Shown piece after piece: positions 8,280 to 18,012 of a stretch of 50,886 nt of DNA (its first letter is position 1; the number at the start of each line of letters is the position of its first letter). The stretch covers positions 1-50,886 of IMG/VR virus record IMGVR_UViG_3300042887_004411; one strand, given 5' to 3'. Made by a program: the position numbers and the translations under genes. The notes under the pieces are model-generated. The model was given only the letters and a program-made list of their open reading frames with translations. It searched no databases and was not told the DNA's origin. The DNA is from a virus.

Positions 8280-10286
8280 TTATCCAGGTATACCGTTAAT
8301 AGGGCCATTAGGATTGCTGTTTTTGTTGCCACCGGCAGTATTGTAGTGATCAGCTACTGCAGTAGCAGTAGCAGCAGCAGAGCCTCCGTTAACGACTGCC
8401 GCAGCTGCAGTACGTACAGCTGCATTGTTAGTAACTAAAGTAAGTGGTAAATTCTTAAAATAGTGAGTATGAGGTTGATTGATAGTGAGTGTGCCTCCGG
8501 TTATAGAAACAGTATCTCCACTACTAATAATACCGCCGCCGGATTTAGTAATAGTAGCTCCGGAAATAGTATAACCGGTATCTTGTATAGTAGTAGATTC
8601 TGTAACTTGAAACTCTACTGGCGCGGTTACGTGCTGTAAAAACAACTCACCATTAGTATAAGAACCACCCCCTACAACAACGTTTTTACTAATACCTAAA
8701 TTATCATCTACTACGGTTTGATTGCGGTTACGACTTCTAATAGTGATTAAGTCAGCAATAACTGAAAGATTAGTACCGCCATCGATGTTAAAATCGTCTG
8801 TAGCAGCTAAATTCATTTGTTTACCCGCAATTGCCATTATACTACCACCGAGATTAACCGGGCCAGTTGTCTTTACATCTATACCACCCGAACCAACTAG
8901 TAAAGAGTATCTATTACCTACACTTAAATTATAGTTACCACCAGGCATATCATCGATGTGCGTGTATTCAATAGCAGGTATAGTTGTAGTTACTAATTGA
9001 GTACCAGAACTTATAACATCTCTATACTGAGTAACTGTTTTATTTGTTAAGTTATAACGAATACTCGCAAATGTATTGAACGTAAGACCTACATTTAAAA
9101 ATTTGTGTTTAGTTACAGTTTCAACGTAATTTCCGCCCATACCTAATGCAGCTTCAGCTTCTGCTAATGCTTCTGCTTGTTGCTGTACTACCGATGTTAA
9201 ATTATTTTTATTTGCAGAACCTTCCGGTAAGGCAAGTAAGTCCGCAATTGCAGTATATGCACTAACCCATGCGTCAAGCGCAGTTTTATTTAAATTACCT
9301 ATTTTAATTAAATAATTTCCTTGCACGGTTTTATCCAAATCTCTATCTATAAACAAGTTACTATGACCTCTTACAGTTTCAAACTTATCTCTTAACGTAA
9401 GTAGCTGAAAATTTTTAGGGTTAAATAATGAATTGAACTTATTGTTCATTTCAAAGAACCCACCTTGAAAGTGAGTAACTTTATAACTCTCCCGATCAGT
9501 GGTATTAACTATTTCTATTGCTGCGCCTCTTTGATTAACTACCATTTTATTTCTATAGGTAGCAGTATTAAGATCTTCCGTCTGTCTTACATTTTTTCCT
9601 GCACTTTCAAATGTTTGCGGGTAATCTTGATAGGTGTTATTATTATCTTTAAATATACTCTCAAAATCACTTTGCCCGAATGAAGCTCCCATATATACCG
9701 GGTACAACGGTATACTGTCTCTAAAAAATACCCAAACGTGAGCTCCTACATTAGGTACAGCAAACACCCCTTTAGCAGCATTGGAATAAGTTGCAGGGCG
9801 GTACTGAGCTCCATTTGGATTAACTTTAGAGTTTTTATTAACAGCAGTATCAGTAAACGCATCAGTTAATTTAGTGCTGTATTTTTCATATACAAAGCCA
9901 GGCTTTTCACCCATTTGCTCGCTATTGAGGTTATATTGAGGGTAGTTAACGGAGAAATTGCTCCCAGATAAACTATACGGGTAAGCAGCATCGGAAGTAG
10001 TGGCTTGCGCGCTGTTTGCATTATATGTACCAGTCGCACTTTCTCCTACTACAGGGGAACAGAGCTCAGCCCATGGAAGCTCGTCTTTTAATTCATTAAT
10101 AATTAACTCTAAATCAGAGTTTATATTTTTACCTGGAAACTTAAAACTACGATCTTGTTTTAACTCAGCCCATTTATTATAAACACCTGCATTGACGTGA
10201 GGTACCCATACTTTTACTCGTCCTCTATATTCAGGGTCATTATTTTGTACTACTATACCAAGATAAATTGACGGGTAAGTTTTCAT
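8280..10286 (-). CDS. Baseplate central spike protein, gp5-like OB-fold with beta-helical C-terminus
   Basis: A 668-aa protein that I assign to the tip of the contractile tail. The N-terminus (IYLGIVVQNNDPEYRGRVKVWVPHV, in short: YLGIVVQNNDPE then GRVKVWVPHV, 8-31) is the OB-fold signature of gp5/VgrG spikes. GVFAVPNVGAHVWVFFRDS is the second half of the OB fold. Residues ~390-620 are rich in Gly, Val, Thr and Asn with alternating strands, consistent with a trimeric beta-helix spike. A helical insertion around 345-385 (Ala/Leu-rich) precedes it. I see no lysozyme domain, unlike T4 gp5. The Gly/Asn/Pro-rich C-terminal tail may bind a tip protein. It is the last gene of the tail module, overlapping its upstream gene by 1 bp (TAATG). 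Confidence 0.82.
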   Translation of the reverse strand: MKTYPSIYLGIVVQNNDPEYRGRVKVWVPHVNAGVYNKWAELKQDRSFKFPGKNINSDLELIINELKDELPWAELCSPVVGESATGTYNANSAQATTSDAAYPYSLSGSNFSVNYPQYNLNSEQMGEKPGFVYEKYSTKLTDAFTDTAVNKNSKVNPNGAQYRPATYSNAAKGVFAVPNVGAHVWVFFRDSIPLYPVYMGASFGQSDFESIFKDNNNTYQDYPQTFESAGKNVRQTEDLNTATYRNKMVVNQRGAAIEIVNTTDRESYKVTHFQGGFFEMNNKFNSLFNPKNFQLLTLRDKFETVRGHSNLFIDRDLDKTVQGNYLIKIGNLNKTALDAWVSAYTAIADLLALPEGSANKNNLTSVVQQQAEALAEAEAALGMGGNYVETVTKHKFLNVGLTFNTFASIRYNLTNKTVTQYRDVISSGTQLVTTTIPAIEYTHIDDMPGGNYNLSVGNRYSLLVGSGGIDVKTTGPVNLGGSIMAIAGKQMNLAATDDFNIDGGTNLSVIADLITIRSRNRNQTVVDDNLGISKNVVVGGGSYTNGELFLQHVTAPVEFQVTESTTIQDTGYTISGATITKSGGGIISSGDTVSITGGTLTINQPHTHYFKNLPLTLVTNNAAVRTAAAAVVNGGSAAATATAVADHYNTAGGNKNSNPNGPINGIPG

Positions 10287-11095
10287 TATACTTTTAACGC
10301 ACTAACAGGTAATTGGGTTTGAGTTGAAATCGTTGTGTTAGTTTGATCGACAGTTATAGTTCTAGAAGTACCGGTAAATTGATCATCTTCGTAAACCATA
10401 GTATAAGACCAATTATAAGGGGTTATTAAATTACCAATAACTGTATTATTATAGGATAAAAAGCTATATACATTTGGATATAAACTATTTATTGTCGCGG
10501 TTAAACTTAAGTTAGATGTAATTCTACGTGTTAAATCCGTATCTGCCATTATTAGATTACTATTATTTGGACTTACATCTGTACCTGTAGGTCCTATAGC
10601 AGATATATTTGCAACGAATAAATTGTTAGCTATAGAGTAAAAACTATTAATAGAATCGGATATACCCGGGGTTAACAGGGGAGTAATTACTTTACTATAT
10701 GGAACAGTTTGCTGATTTTTAAGGTTGTTAAAACGAGTTAAATAATAAAGAGTACCAATGGATTCAGATAAAGTTTGATAGTAACTCGGATATAAAATCG
10801 TTATAGCACTTAGTACAACTGAATTACTATAATACATTGCTTCTTCCCACCAATACTTGCCCCAAAGGTAAGGTAGACTGTCAATAGTAGCGCTTAAGGT
10901 AAAAGCAGGATTACGAGCTGAAACTCCGGCTAAATTACCAAAAAAATCTATTTGAGACCCTATAGGGTTAGAACTAAACTGGGAAATATAATAAGATCGC
11001 GCTACATTAAGCTGTGTTGTAAAACCAGGTATAGAATACCCGTTCCAGTAAAACGTGGTATTATACAAATCAAACGTTTGGACAACTTCAGCCAT
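10286..11095 (-). CDS. Tail/baseplate-associated protein of unknown role (269 aa)
   Basis: I do not recognise the family. The protein is rich in Ser, Thr, Asn and Tyr and looks all-beta, starting VQTFDLYNTTFYWNGYSIPGF (read as VQTFDLYNTTFYWNG then YSIPGF), with many aromatic residues. Such composition is usual in virion structural proteins. It lies between the gp27-like hub gene and the gp5-like spike gene, and its stop overlaps the spike start, so a baseplate-hub role is plausible by position. A TAAGTA element lies 6 nt before its ATG. Confidence 0.7.
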   Translation of the reverse strand: MAEVVQTFDLYNTTFYWNGYSIPGFTTQLNVARSYYISQFSSNPIGSQIDFFGNLAGVSARNPAFTLSATIDSLPYLWGKYWWEEAMYYSNSVVLSAITILYPSYYQTLSESIGTLYYLTRFNNLKNQQTVPYSKVITPLLTPGISDSINSFYSIANNLFVANISAIGPTGTDVSPNNSNLIMADTDLTRRITSNLSLTATINSLYPNVYSFLSYNNTVIGNLITPYNWSYTMVYEDDQFTGTSRTITVDQTNTTISTQTQLPVSALKV

Positions 11096-11101
11096 TATAT
11101 A

Positions 11102-11107
11102 TACTTA
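11102..11107 (-). promoter_or_regulatory. TAAGTA late-promoter-like element
   Basis: TAAGTA on the minus strand exactly 6 nt before the ATG at 11095, in a GGTAAGTATATATAATG context. One of the set of TAARTA elements described in the findings. Confidence 0.5.
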
Positions 11108-11121
11108 CCCGTAAGATAGTG

Positions 11122-12669
11122 TTACACCACATCATCTTTAATACGTATATCTCTATCTGCATGAGGCTTAACACAAGTAAAGGTGTTATTGTAACCCCCT
11201 TGAGTAAAATTATGAACAACTTTTATTACATACCATTGCCCAAGTAATTTTTCATCGAAATCTGCATCTACTGCGCCTGTTCTACGGTCTAAACCAATAA
11301 ACACATTTGATTTACGTATCGTACTACCCGGTACAGTAAAGTTTAAACATTGATTGAGGAAAAAACCTGACTTAAGAATAGCATTTCTCGCATCCGGGAA
11401 TCTATCTATTTTTGATGATCCATATGAGTAAGGCTGTTTATAGTTAAAATTTTGTGTTTTACTTTTGTTAAGAGATATTAAAGCAGTAGGATTTTTATTA
11501 TTAAGAAATCTCTTTACATAGTTATTTTGAAAATACTCTTTTACGTTTTCTATATTAGTATCTTCCACATCTACATTAAAAGTTTTATTTTTTATACTAT
11601 TACTCGCGCAAGGTAGGCTAATAAGAGTAAAAGCATTATCCATGGCGGCCATATCTACAAATCGAAAATTATTAATATCACTTAAATACCCTAAATTAAG
11701 ATTACGGGTACTTCTATTAGTTTGAGGAGTTTTCGGTAAAGAAGGTATTATAACGCCGGTATCAGTTGTTGAAGATATATAAAACTGTTCAAGCTGTAAA
11801 GGACCTGCAGAAGTGTCATTATCAACAGCAAATGAAAGCTCGCTTGCTAAAGAGGTAAGAACCCAGTCTTTATTGTAACGGGTTCTATAAAGTAAAGGCA
11901 CGTCTCCATCTATCTGCCCATACGTTTTACTCGCTACATGTCTATGAAATAAATATTCTAAATCGTCAATTGAATTATTATTAGTAGGTGGGGTATAAAA
12001 TATTTTACTTGAACCTGGATCCCAGAGATCGCTAAATCGCTGTGTATCGCTTTTTTTATCTAGTATATGTTTTATTAATCCTCGTAACGCTAGACCAGTT
12101 GGTACTTTACGTTGTTCATCAGATAGTACACTTGAACGTCCATTTAGATTAGGGTAAAGATCGTATAAAACTCTATTAGTATCCCAATTACTAGTTGTAC
12201 TTTCAACGAACAACTGATAATCAAGCTCCCAAAAATACATTTTTAATATTTTATCTGCAGGAGAATTTCCTGGTATGTCTTCTGTATCGTACACGGAAAA
12301 CAAATATCTTAATTCCCAGCCTTCAGAAGGAAAAGGTTCTGTATCTAATGTATCCTCAGTGTCAATAATTGGTTTAATGTTTATTACTAATATATCTCTA
12401 CCGTCGTTACGAAATTTATAATTTGCTGCAGGATTACTGCGCTCATTAGGTCTACGTTCTATTATATTTTCATTATTATTAACAACTAAAGTACCTCTCT
12501 TAAACCATTCACGAGAATCCTCTTCAATAGATAAAGAAACTAAAGCTGCAGTATTAAAAGGAAATACAATACCGTTATCTTGCGGATTGTACAAAGCCAT
12601 ACCAAACTCATACGTTTGATTATTTAAACGTATTTTAGTGGTTTGTGTTAGTGATTCACTAAGTGCCAT
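11122..12669 (-). CDS. Baseplate central hub protein (gp27-like)
   Basis: A 515-aa protein assigned to the hub that connects the spike to the tail tube. The support is the C-terminal block LNFTVPGSTIRKSNVFIGLDRR then LLGQWYVIKVVHNFT and YNNTFTCVKPH. The pattern (a barrel strand, then G-x-W/Y-x-V-x-x-V-x-H-x-F, then Y-x-T-x-F) is characteristic of gp27/gpD-type hub proteins. The N-terminal half contains beta-rich domains (FPFNTAALVSLSIEEDSREWF). The region around LRGLIKHILDKKS is the helical part. It lies directly after the gp53/LysM-like gene (4-bp gap) and upstream of the spike, which matches T4-like hub gene order. gp27 homology is remote and rests on this motif and position. Confidence 0.72.
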   Translation of the reverse strand: MALSESLTQTTKIRLNNQTYEFGMALYNPQDNGIVFPFNTAALVSLSIEEDSREWFKRGTLVVNNNENIIERRPNERSNPAANYKFRNDGRDILVINIKPIIDTEDTLDTEPFPSEGWELRYLFSVYDTEDIPGNSPADKILKMYFWELDYQLFVESTTSNWDTNRVLYDLYPNLNGRSSVLSDEQRKVPTGLALRGLIKHILDKKSDTQRFSDLWDPGSSKIFYTPPTNNNSIDDLEYLFHRHVASKTYGQIDGDVPLLYRTRYNKDWVLTSLASELSFAVDNDTSAGPLQLEQFYISSTTDTGVIIPSLPKTPQTNRSTRNLNLGYLSDINNFRFVDMAAMDNAFTLISLPCASNSIKNKTFNVDVEDTNIENVKEYFQNNYVKRFLNNKNPTALISLNKSKTQNFNYKQPYSYGSSKIDRFPDARNAILKSGFFLNQCLNFTVPGSTIRKSNVFIGLDRRTGAVDADFDEKLLGQWYVIKVVHNFTQGGYNNTFTCVKPHADRDIRIKDDVV

Positions 12670-12672
12670 TAA

Positions 12673-13041
12673 TTAAGTGTTAGTTATTTGTGCGATTACT
12701 GCTCGGGCATATGCTGGTTTAAGAAACTTTAAAGTTGTACCAGCTTTAGGAAAAAATACCGGATTTTGAATGTTATTTACAGAGCATAACAACCACCAAA
12801 GAAGTATAGTGCCGTATATTTGATATGAAATATTTGTCCATGATTGATAGTCAGTTTGCACTACAAAAGTATCATAATAGGCTTCTTCTATGTTACTAGG
12901 AAAATTTACTTTAGCTAGAATATTATAATAGTATTGATCAGCGTTATTTTGATACACGTTAAATATATTTTCATAACGAAAACTTTCCAGTGTAGGTAAG
13001 CTAGTAATATTATTTTGGGACTGTGGATTTAAGTTAGCCAT
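12673..13041 (-). CDS. Baseplate wedge protein with LysM-like fold (gp53-like)
   Basis: A 122-aa protein. The core YDTFVVQTDYQSWTNISYQIYG then LLWWLLCSVNNIQNPVFFPKAG has the LysM/gpX pattern (D-x-W-x-x-I-(S/A)-Y-x-(I/L)-Y-G ... L-W-W-x-(I/L) ... N-x-I-x-(D/N)-P ... G). This is seen in T4 gp53-type wedge proteins and small tail proteins that lock the baseplate to the tube. The ATG at 13041 is chosen: it is 4 bp after the upstream stop. A TTG 24 bp further upstream would overlap that gene. It probably bridges hub and wedges. Confidence 0.78.
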   Translation of the reverse strand: MANLNPQSQNNITSLPTLESFRYENIFNVYQNNADQYYYNILAKVNFPSNIEEAYYDTFVVQTDYQSWTNISYQIYGTILLWWLLCSVNNIQNPVFFPKAGTTLKFLKPAYARAVIAQITNT

Positions 13042-13045
13042 TTCT

Positions 13046-14356
13046 TTACGTGGTCGGTTGTTCAACAGTTACATTAATAGATGATTCTGGTACTGCAGTA
13101 TAAAGAAATGTATTACGAGTGTTTTTAAGTACACTTGCAAATTCAAGATCTATTTTATAAGCTTCTGGTATAACCTTACAATTCGAATTCTGTATACCAC
13201 CTACCACATTACCAGTTTCAAAATCTACTATACGTACATTACCTATATTAGAAATATCAATTTTTGAAAGTGTGGCCAGCGGTATTCTTTTGTAACCAGG
13301 CACTTCGATTTCGTATAAACACGGTGGGTGAAGTAAGTTTTTTGCTAACCGATTAGGTAAATTTTGATAGGTTAGCAAAAAGCATAAATCCCAATTTCTT
13401 TGTATGCTTCTAATATCACTATCAAAGGTATTATACAAATAAAATGTAATACTAATGGTATCTACTGCATCTGTACCTTTAAACGCTTTAGGTTTTTCTT
13501 CTGCATTAGGCCCAGTGGCTCCACCTCCAGAAGCAGCTCCTGCTCGAGCTAAACCACCTACTATTTGACCACCACCGGTCGCGCGTCGTATAAAATTTAA
13601 AATACCTTTACCTTTAGTTGGTTCTGCTTGTCCGCCAGAGCCAAATGTATCAAGTATACTACTTGCTCCACCTAAAGCGCTGCCCAAACCGGTAGCAACT
13701 TCTGTTCCCGGGTCTCCCCAAGTGTTACTCACGCTTACCATACTTTTACTTGCCAAATAAGGAAATGTATAAGTAAACCCAGTCTTTTTCACCGTATAAA
13801 GTCCTTTGTAAGGGTCTAAAGCAGATTTTAAAACACTTGGACCGCTAGTGAGTCCATCTTTTCTTCCTACGTTTTGTGCAGCAGCAGTAGAAACTTCTAT
13901 TTCTTTATCTTTTTGTGTAGCAAATGTATTAGCTATTTGTGTATTTAAACCTTGTGCAGGTTGAGGAGTACTTTTAAGCGCTTGACCAGCTGCTTGAACT
14001 GCTGCTTGCGTGGATTCAACCCCTTGGTTGATACCTGCTATAGTGTTGCTCACAATACCACGTACACTATAAAGATAACCTAAAAGCTCACTTGATAGTG
14101 TTTGATAATACTCAGTTATTAAAACTTTAGGAACTAATCTTCGAGCTACCGGGCCAGATAGAGTCCAATTGTATTGTTCTACTACATCTAATTTACCACC
14201 GTTCTCTTTAGGTACTAATGTAAATGCCCCGGTATAAAAATCAGAACTTTCCCCTGTTTTAGGAGCAAGCGGCGCAGGTGCCCAATCAAAAAGCAAAGGT
14301 GTGTACTGAGGTTTTTGATCTGAAGAAAGATTTGAAATTTTAGGTTGTTCGCTCAT
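13046..14356 (-). CDS. Putative tail-tube/baseplate junction protein (gp48/gp54-like candidate)
   Basis: A 436-aa protein with two conserved ends and a low-complexity middle. Residues ~20-80 contain FDWAPAPLAPKTGESSDFYTG (in short FDWAPAP and TGESSDFYTG), then RRLVPKVLITEYYQTLSSELL. The middle (~110-290) is rich in Ala, Gly and Gln. The C-terminus has GYKRIPLATLSKIDISNIGN then CKVIPEAYKIDLEF, followed by LKNTRNTFLYT. The I-P-(E/D)-A-Y-x-I-(D/T) pattern followed by a segment ending in N-x-(F/L) is what I associate with T4-like tube-cap proteins. It lies directly after the tape measure gene (3-bp gap) and before the gp53-like gene, consistent with that role. Moderate certainty. Confidence 0.6.
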   Translation of the reverse strand: MSEQPKISNLSSDQKPQYTPLLFDWAPAPLAPKTGESSDFYTGAFTLVPKENGGKLDVVEQYNWTLSGPVARRLVPKVLITEYYQTLSSELLGYLYSVRGIVSNTIAGINQGVESTQAAVQAAGQALKSTPQPAQGLNTQIANTFATQKDKEIEVSTAAAQNVGRKDGLTSGPSVLKSALDPYKGLYTVKKTGFTYTFPYLASKSMVSVSNTWGDPGTEVATGLGSALGGASSILDTFGSGGQAEPTKGKGILNFIRRATGGGQIVGGLARAGAASGGGATGPNAEEKPKAFKGTDAVDTISITFYLYNTFDSDIRSIQRNWDLCFLLTYQNLPNRLAKNLLHPPCLYEIEVPGYKRIPLATLSKIDISNIGNVRIVDFETGNVVGGIQNSNCKVIPEAYKIDLEFASVLKNTRNTFLYTAVPESSINVTVEQPTT

Positions 14357-14359
14357 TTA

Positions 14360-17300
14360 TTATAATAATCCTCGGGCATACATTGCAGTTTGTCTATACT
14401 TATTACGTTCTATATATGGAACGTCTCTATTAATATCATTACCTATATTTGCTACTGTAGGGGCGTTTGCAACTATGGTTGTAGTATCATTAGGCATTAC
14501 AATGTTACTACCACCTTCCATATTTTCTAATAATGGCTTAATAGAAGCAATAAGCTCTTCGAGTTTGTTACTCACTTCCTTTAAATTATCAGAATATTGT
14601 TGTACTATAGGAGTCTCTAAAGCAGGCGTTGTTGCTACATTTTCAATATTTTCGTTTAATTTTACTAATTCTTCAGCAGCAGGGCTTTCGGTTTTAGTTG
14701 GAACTACAACCACTGGTATCGCCGGTCCTTGATCAGTTTCTACTCTAGGATACTCTTTAGCTGCTTCTGCTTCAGCAGGTACTTCTTCTGCTGTTTCTTC
14801 TTTAGGGGTAAAGGTTTGAGATGTAGTAGCAGGACGAGTAGAGGATACAGCAGGTGCCGGAGTAGCAGGACGAGTAGAGGATACAGCAGGTGCCGGAGCA
14901 GCAGGTCGAGCCGAACTCGCAGCAAGTGCCGCTGCAGGAGCAGTTACAGCTAGGGCAGCAGCAATTGCTGCCGCTTTCGCTAAGCTAACACTATTTATAA
15001 CATCCACAAACTGTTTAAGTGGGTCAAGATTAGCTTTAATTTCTCCAAGTCCTGCTAAGCTTTCTTTTAAAGTGCCTATACTACCTATTACTTTATCTAT
15101 ATTAGACGCTTGTTCTCCTATAGCTATAAGCTGTTCAATAGGGGATTTTTGACCTGATAAAGATGAAAATAACCCACCAACAAAATTACCTATGCCTGCT
15201 ACTGCAGAACCTGCTCCAAAACCTGCTATAGCGGCTCCAAGTGCAACAATAGAAAGACTAAGCGCACCTATATCCCCTGCTGAAATTTTTGATACTCGTT
15301 CTAGTTGCGTTACAAATGCATTAAATGGCTCTGTTACGGCCATTAACCCTTCAGTGAATGGTATTAACGCAACGCCAAATATAGTAAGTGCTGCAGCCCC
15401 TAATAATAAGAAAGGTGAAGCGAGACCAAGCACGGAACCTATTAAACCGAATTTTAATAACACAATTAAAGATTCGTTAACGTTTTTCCAATCAATAGCG
15501 AGAAAAGAGGTGAGCTTATCAGCCAATATCGATAGACCGAAACCAAATGGTATGAGAGCTAAACCAAACAACGCTAATGGTATAGCTAAGAGACCGAGTA
15601 ACCCGCCTACTAAACCAAATGCCTTTAAAGCAGCAAGGGCTGGTTCCATTTTGCTTAAATCTACAGAAAGGAAAGACGTTAAACCTTTAGTCAATACCAT
15701 TAATCCTAAACCAAACGGAATAAGAGCCACACCAAATAATGCTAGTGGAGCTGCAAGTAATCCCAATACCCCACCAACCACCCCAAATCTTTGCAAAGCA
15801 ATTATTGCAGTGTCGATCATAGTAAGATCAACCTCAGCAAACATTTTTATTGCTTTAGCAAGTAGCATTAAACTAATCGAAAACGGCAACAACGCAATAC
15901 CGAACGCGCCTAAGGCTGCAGCTGCCGGAAAAATTTTAAGGGCTGTTATACCTAAACCAGTTAAAGCATCCATACCGGTTTGTATCATACTCCATTCTAC
16001 TTCCGCAAATGCAGTTAAAGCTTTCGCGAGTACATACATCCCTATAGAGAACGGTATTAGTGCTAATCCAAATAAGCCCATTGCAGTGGCAGCCGGAAAC
16101 AATTTTAGAGCGGTTACACCTAAACCGGTTAAAGCATCCATACCGGTAGATATCATGTCCCACGTTACATTTGCAAATGCAGTTAATGCTTTAGCAAGCA
16201 AGAACATGCTTATTGAAAATGGTAGCATTGCTATGCCAAACGCGCCCATTGCTATAGCTGCAGGTGCAAGTAGTACTGTAACTGCCCCTAAACCAATTAT
16301 AGCTTTCATTCCCATAGCGATCATTTCCCAACTTACATCTGCAAATGCAGTTAATGCTTTAGCAAGCAAGAACATGCTTATTGAAAATGGTAGCATTGCT
16401 ATGCCAAACGCGCCCATTGCTATAGCTGCGGGCATTAAAACACCGGCAACTAAACCAAGACCACCGAGCGCAAGCATTCCAGTTTTAATCATTTCCCAAC
16501 TTACATCTGCAAATGCAGTTAATGCTTTTGCAAGTAAAAACATACCTAGTGAGAATGGTAATAACGCTACCCCAAAAAGCCCCATGGCTATAGCTGCGGG
16601 CATTAAAACACCGGCAACTAAACCAAGACCACCGAGCGCAAGCATTCCAGTTTTAATCATTTCCCAACTTACATCTGCAAATGCAGTTAATGCTTTTGCT
16701 AATGTAAACATACCTAGTGAAAACGGTAATAACGCTAAACCGAACCCGGCCATAGGTATTATAGCAAAACTAAGTAAACCTGCTATAGCACCGAAACCAG
16801 CTAAAGCTGTAAAACCTTTAAATATCATCGTCCAGTCAACTGAAGCAAAAGCCTGCAAACCTTTTGCAATCATCTGTAAACCAAAACCAAATGGTATAAA
16901 GGCTAAACCGAGTGCACCAATGGCAATGGCACCAGGTACGATTATTTTAACAAAGGCACCAAATAATGCTGCAACACCACCTAATGCTATAAGAGCAACT
17001 ATCCCTTTACCAATCATACCCCAATCAACTGCTCCAAAGGCTTGAAACCCTTTAGCTGAGATAAACAGAGCCGCTCCTAACGCTATAATTGCTCCTGCGC
17101 CTATAAGCATTTGCACTGTCGACGACGCTAAAAGTTTAGTGATAGCTACTAAACCCAGTAAAGTTAAAAAGCCTTTTGCAAGACTTGCAAAATCAACCTT
17201 TACAAATTCTTGCATTCCTTTAGCTGCTACCACTAAAGCTAACCCTAGTGCAATTAAAGTACCCGCTCCTAATAAAGCTTCTTTAGTGCCAAGTTTTTGT

Positions 17301-17974
17301 AGGCCTGTGCCTATACTTTCAAGAAACCCCCCTACCCCGGTAGGTAATTCCCCGCCTTTTGTCGCGGCCGTTGCTTCTTTAGGGCTTTTTATATTGGAAA
17401 AAATCCCCACAAACATATTTTGTAAAGACTTAAGAGCCGGTTCTTGTATTTGTTCAATGCTAACCGGTTGCACGTCTATTTCTTCAATAGCTTTTTCAGC
17501 AGCAGTTTCTCCAGGTAGAGCAGGAGCAGTAATAACAGGCTCTTCTGTTGAAGCCCCTGCAGCCCCGGTAGCAGCGGCAGAGATTTTTTCACTTATGTCT
17601 TCAGCGAGCTGTTTGTTTTCTTCTTGTCTATCTTTCTTTTTTTGCTCGTTTCGTTCCTTATACTTTCTTTCTTCCTCTTTAGTAGCTTCAGTGTTTTTTG
17701 TGTCTTTATCAAATTCTTTAAATGCATTAACTACGCTTTCCTTAAAAGAAAGCTTTACTGATTCAGAAAGACTTTCTAACACGCTTATTTTTACAGTATT
17801 ACGTTCATATTCATCCTTGGCGAACTTTGCAATAGCAGTAAGCCGGGTATCCATGCTCTTGTTAAGAGCAAGTATTTCATCTAACCATTTTTGTGGTATA
17901 GGAGACTCGTTCCTAGACTTTAAAGCATCCGTTAAAGATGCTATAAATCCAGGATCTGTAGTTTCTTCGGCCAT
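14360..17974 (-). CDS. Tail tape measure protein
   Basis: At 1204 aa this is the longest tail-module protein, typical of a tape measure. Residues 1-130 are charged and helical (coiled-coil segment KEEERKYKERNEQKKKDRQEE around 99-119). Residues ~235-885 are a hydrophobic array with a strict 56-aa period: the Pro of the (L/I)PF motif falls at 361, 417, 473, 529, 585, 641, 697, 753 and 809, then 872. Each unit has LAKALTAFA and a W/D-x-M-I turn. Residues ~1000-1060 are Ala/Pro-rich with 12-aa tandem repeats. The C-terminus ends in MYARGLL. Family knowledge: such proteins set tail length and are ejected ahead of DNA; the hydrophobic array may interact with the host membrane. A TAAGTA element lies 6 nt before the ATG. 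Confidence 0.9.
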   Translation of the reverse strand: MAEETTDPGFIASLTDALKSRNESPIPQKWLDEILALNKSMDTRLTAIAKFAKDEYERNTVKISVLESLSESVKLSFKESVVNAFKEFDKDTKNTEATKEEERKYKERNEQKKKDRQEENKQLAEDISEKISAAATGAAGASTEEPVITAPALPGETAAEKAIEEIDVQPVSIEQIQEPALKSLQNMFVGIFSNIKSPKEATAATKGGELPTGVGGFLESIGTGLQKLGTKEALLGAGTLIALGLALVVAAKGMQEFVKVDFASLAKGFLTLLGLVAITKLLASSTVQMLIGAGAIIALGAALFISAKGFQAFGAVDWGMIGKGIVALIALGGVAALFGAFVKIIVPGAIAIGALGLAFIPFGFGLQMIAKGLQAFASVDWTMIFKGFTALAGFGAIAGLLSFAIIPMAGFGLALLPFSLGMFTLAKALTAFADVSWEMIKTGMLALGGLGLVAGVLMPAAIAMGLFGVALLPFSLGMFLLAKALTAFADVSWEMIKTGMLALGGLGLVAGVLMPAAIAMGAFGIAMLPFSISMFLLAKALTAFADVSWEMIAMGMKAIIGLGAVTVLLAPAAIAMGAFGIAMLPFSISMFLLAKALTAFANVTWDMISTGMDALTGLGVTALKLFPAATAMGLFGLALIPFSIGMYVLAKALTAFAEVEWSMIQTGMDALTGLGITALKIFPAAAALGAFGIALLPFSISLMLLAKAIKMFAEVDLTMIDTAIIALQRFGVVGGVLGLLAAPLALFGVALIPFGLGLMVLTKGLTSFLSVDLSKMEPALAALKAFGLVGGLLGLLAIPLALFGLALIPFGFGLSILADKLTSFLAIDWKNVNESLIVLLKFGLIGSVLGLASPFLLLGAAALTIFGVALIPFTEGLMAVTEPFNAFVTQLERVSKISAGDIGALSLSIVALGAAIAGFGAGSAVAGIGNFVGGLFSSLSGQKSPIEQLIAIGEQASNIDKVIGSIGTLKESLAGLGEIKANLDPLKQFVDVINSVSLAKAAAIAAALAVTAPAAALAASSARPAAPAPAVSSTRPATPAPAVSSTRPATTSQTFTPKEETAEEVPAEAEAAKEYPRVETDQGPAIPVVVVPTKTESPAAEELVKLNENIENVATTPALETPIVQQYSDNLKEVSNKLEELIASIKPLLENMEGGSNIVMPNDTTTIVANAPTVANIGNDINRDVPYIERNKYRQTAMYARGLL
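14826..14897 (-). repeat. 36-bp tandem duplication in the tape measure C-terminal linker
   Basis: Two head-to-tail identical 36-bp copies (14826-14861 and 14862-14897) encode a 12-residue Pro/Ala/Ser unit (PAPAVSSTRPAT). A third, diverged copy follows. In-frame, so it only lengthens a flexible linker. Confidence 0.85.
15320..17272 (-). repeat. 168-bp (56-aa) tandem array in the tape measure gene
   Basis: About eleven units of 56 aa. Some neighbours are nearly identical in DNA: 16420-16531 equals 16588-16699 (112 bp), and 16173-16261 equals 16341-16429 (89 bp). Others have diverged. The pattern points to recent unit duplication or gene conversion inside the array. Confidence 0.9.
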
Positions 17975-17980
17975 ATTGAA

Positions 17981-17986
17981 TACTTA
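17981..17986 (-). promoter_or_regulatory. TAAGTA late-promoter-like element
   Basis: CCTAAGTATT context on the minus strand; TAAGTA is exactly 6 nt before the tape measure ATG at 17974. The same ten bases precede the major tube gene (22436-22441). Confidence 0.5.
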
Positions 17987-18012
17987 GGTACCCAATAGTA
18001 GCTTAGTGGTTA

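Noticed and set aside
15192-17045. A 617-codon open frame on the plus strand, opposite the tape measure gene
   Set aside because: It mirrors the 56-aa hydrophobic repeat; the repetitive Ala/Gly/Leu codons of the real gene keep the opposite frame free of stops. It has no promoter-like element or family motif.
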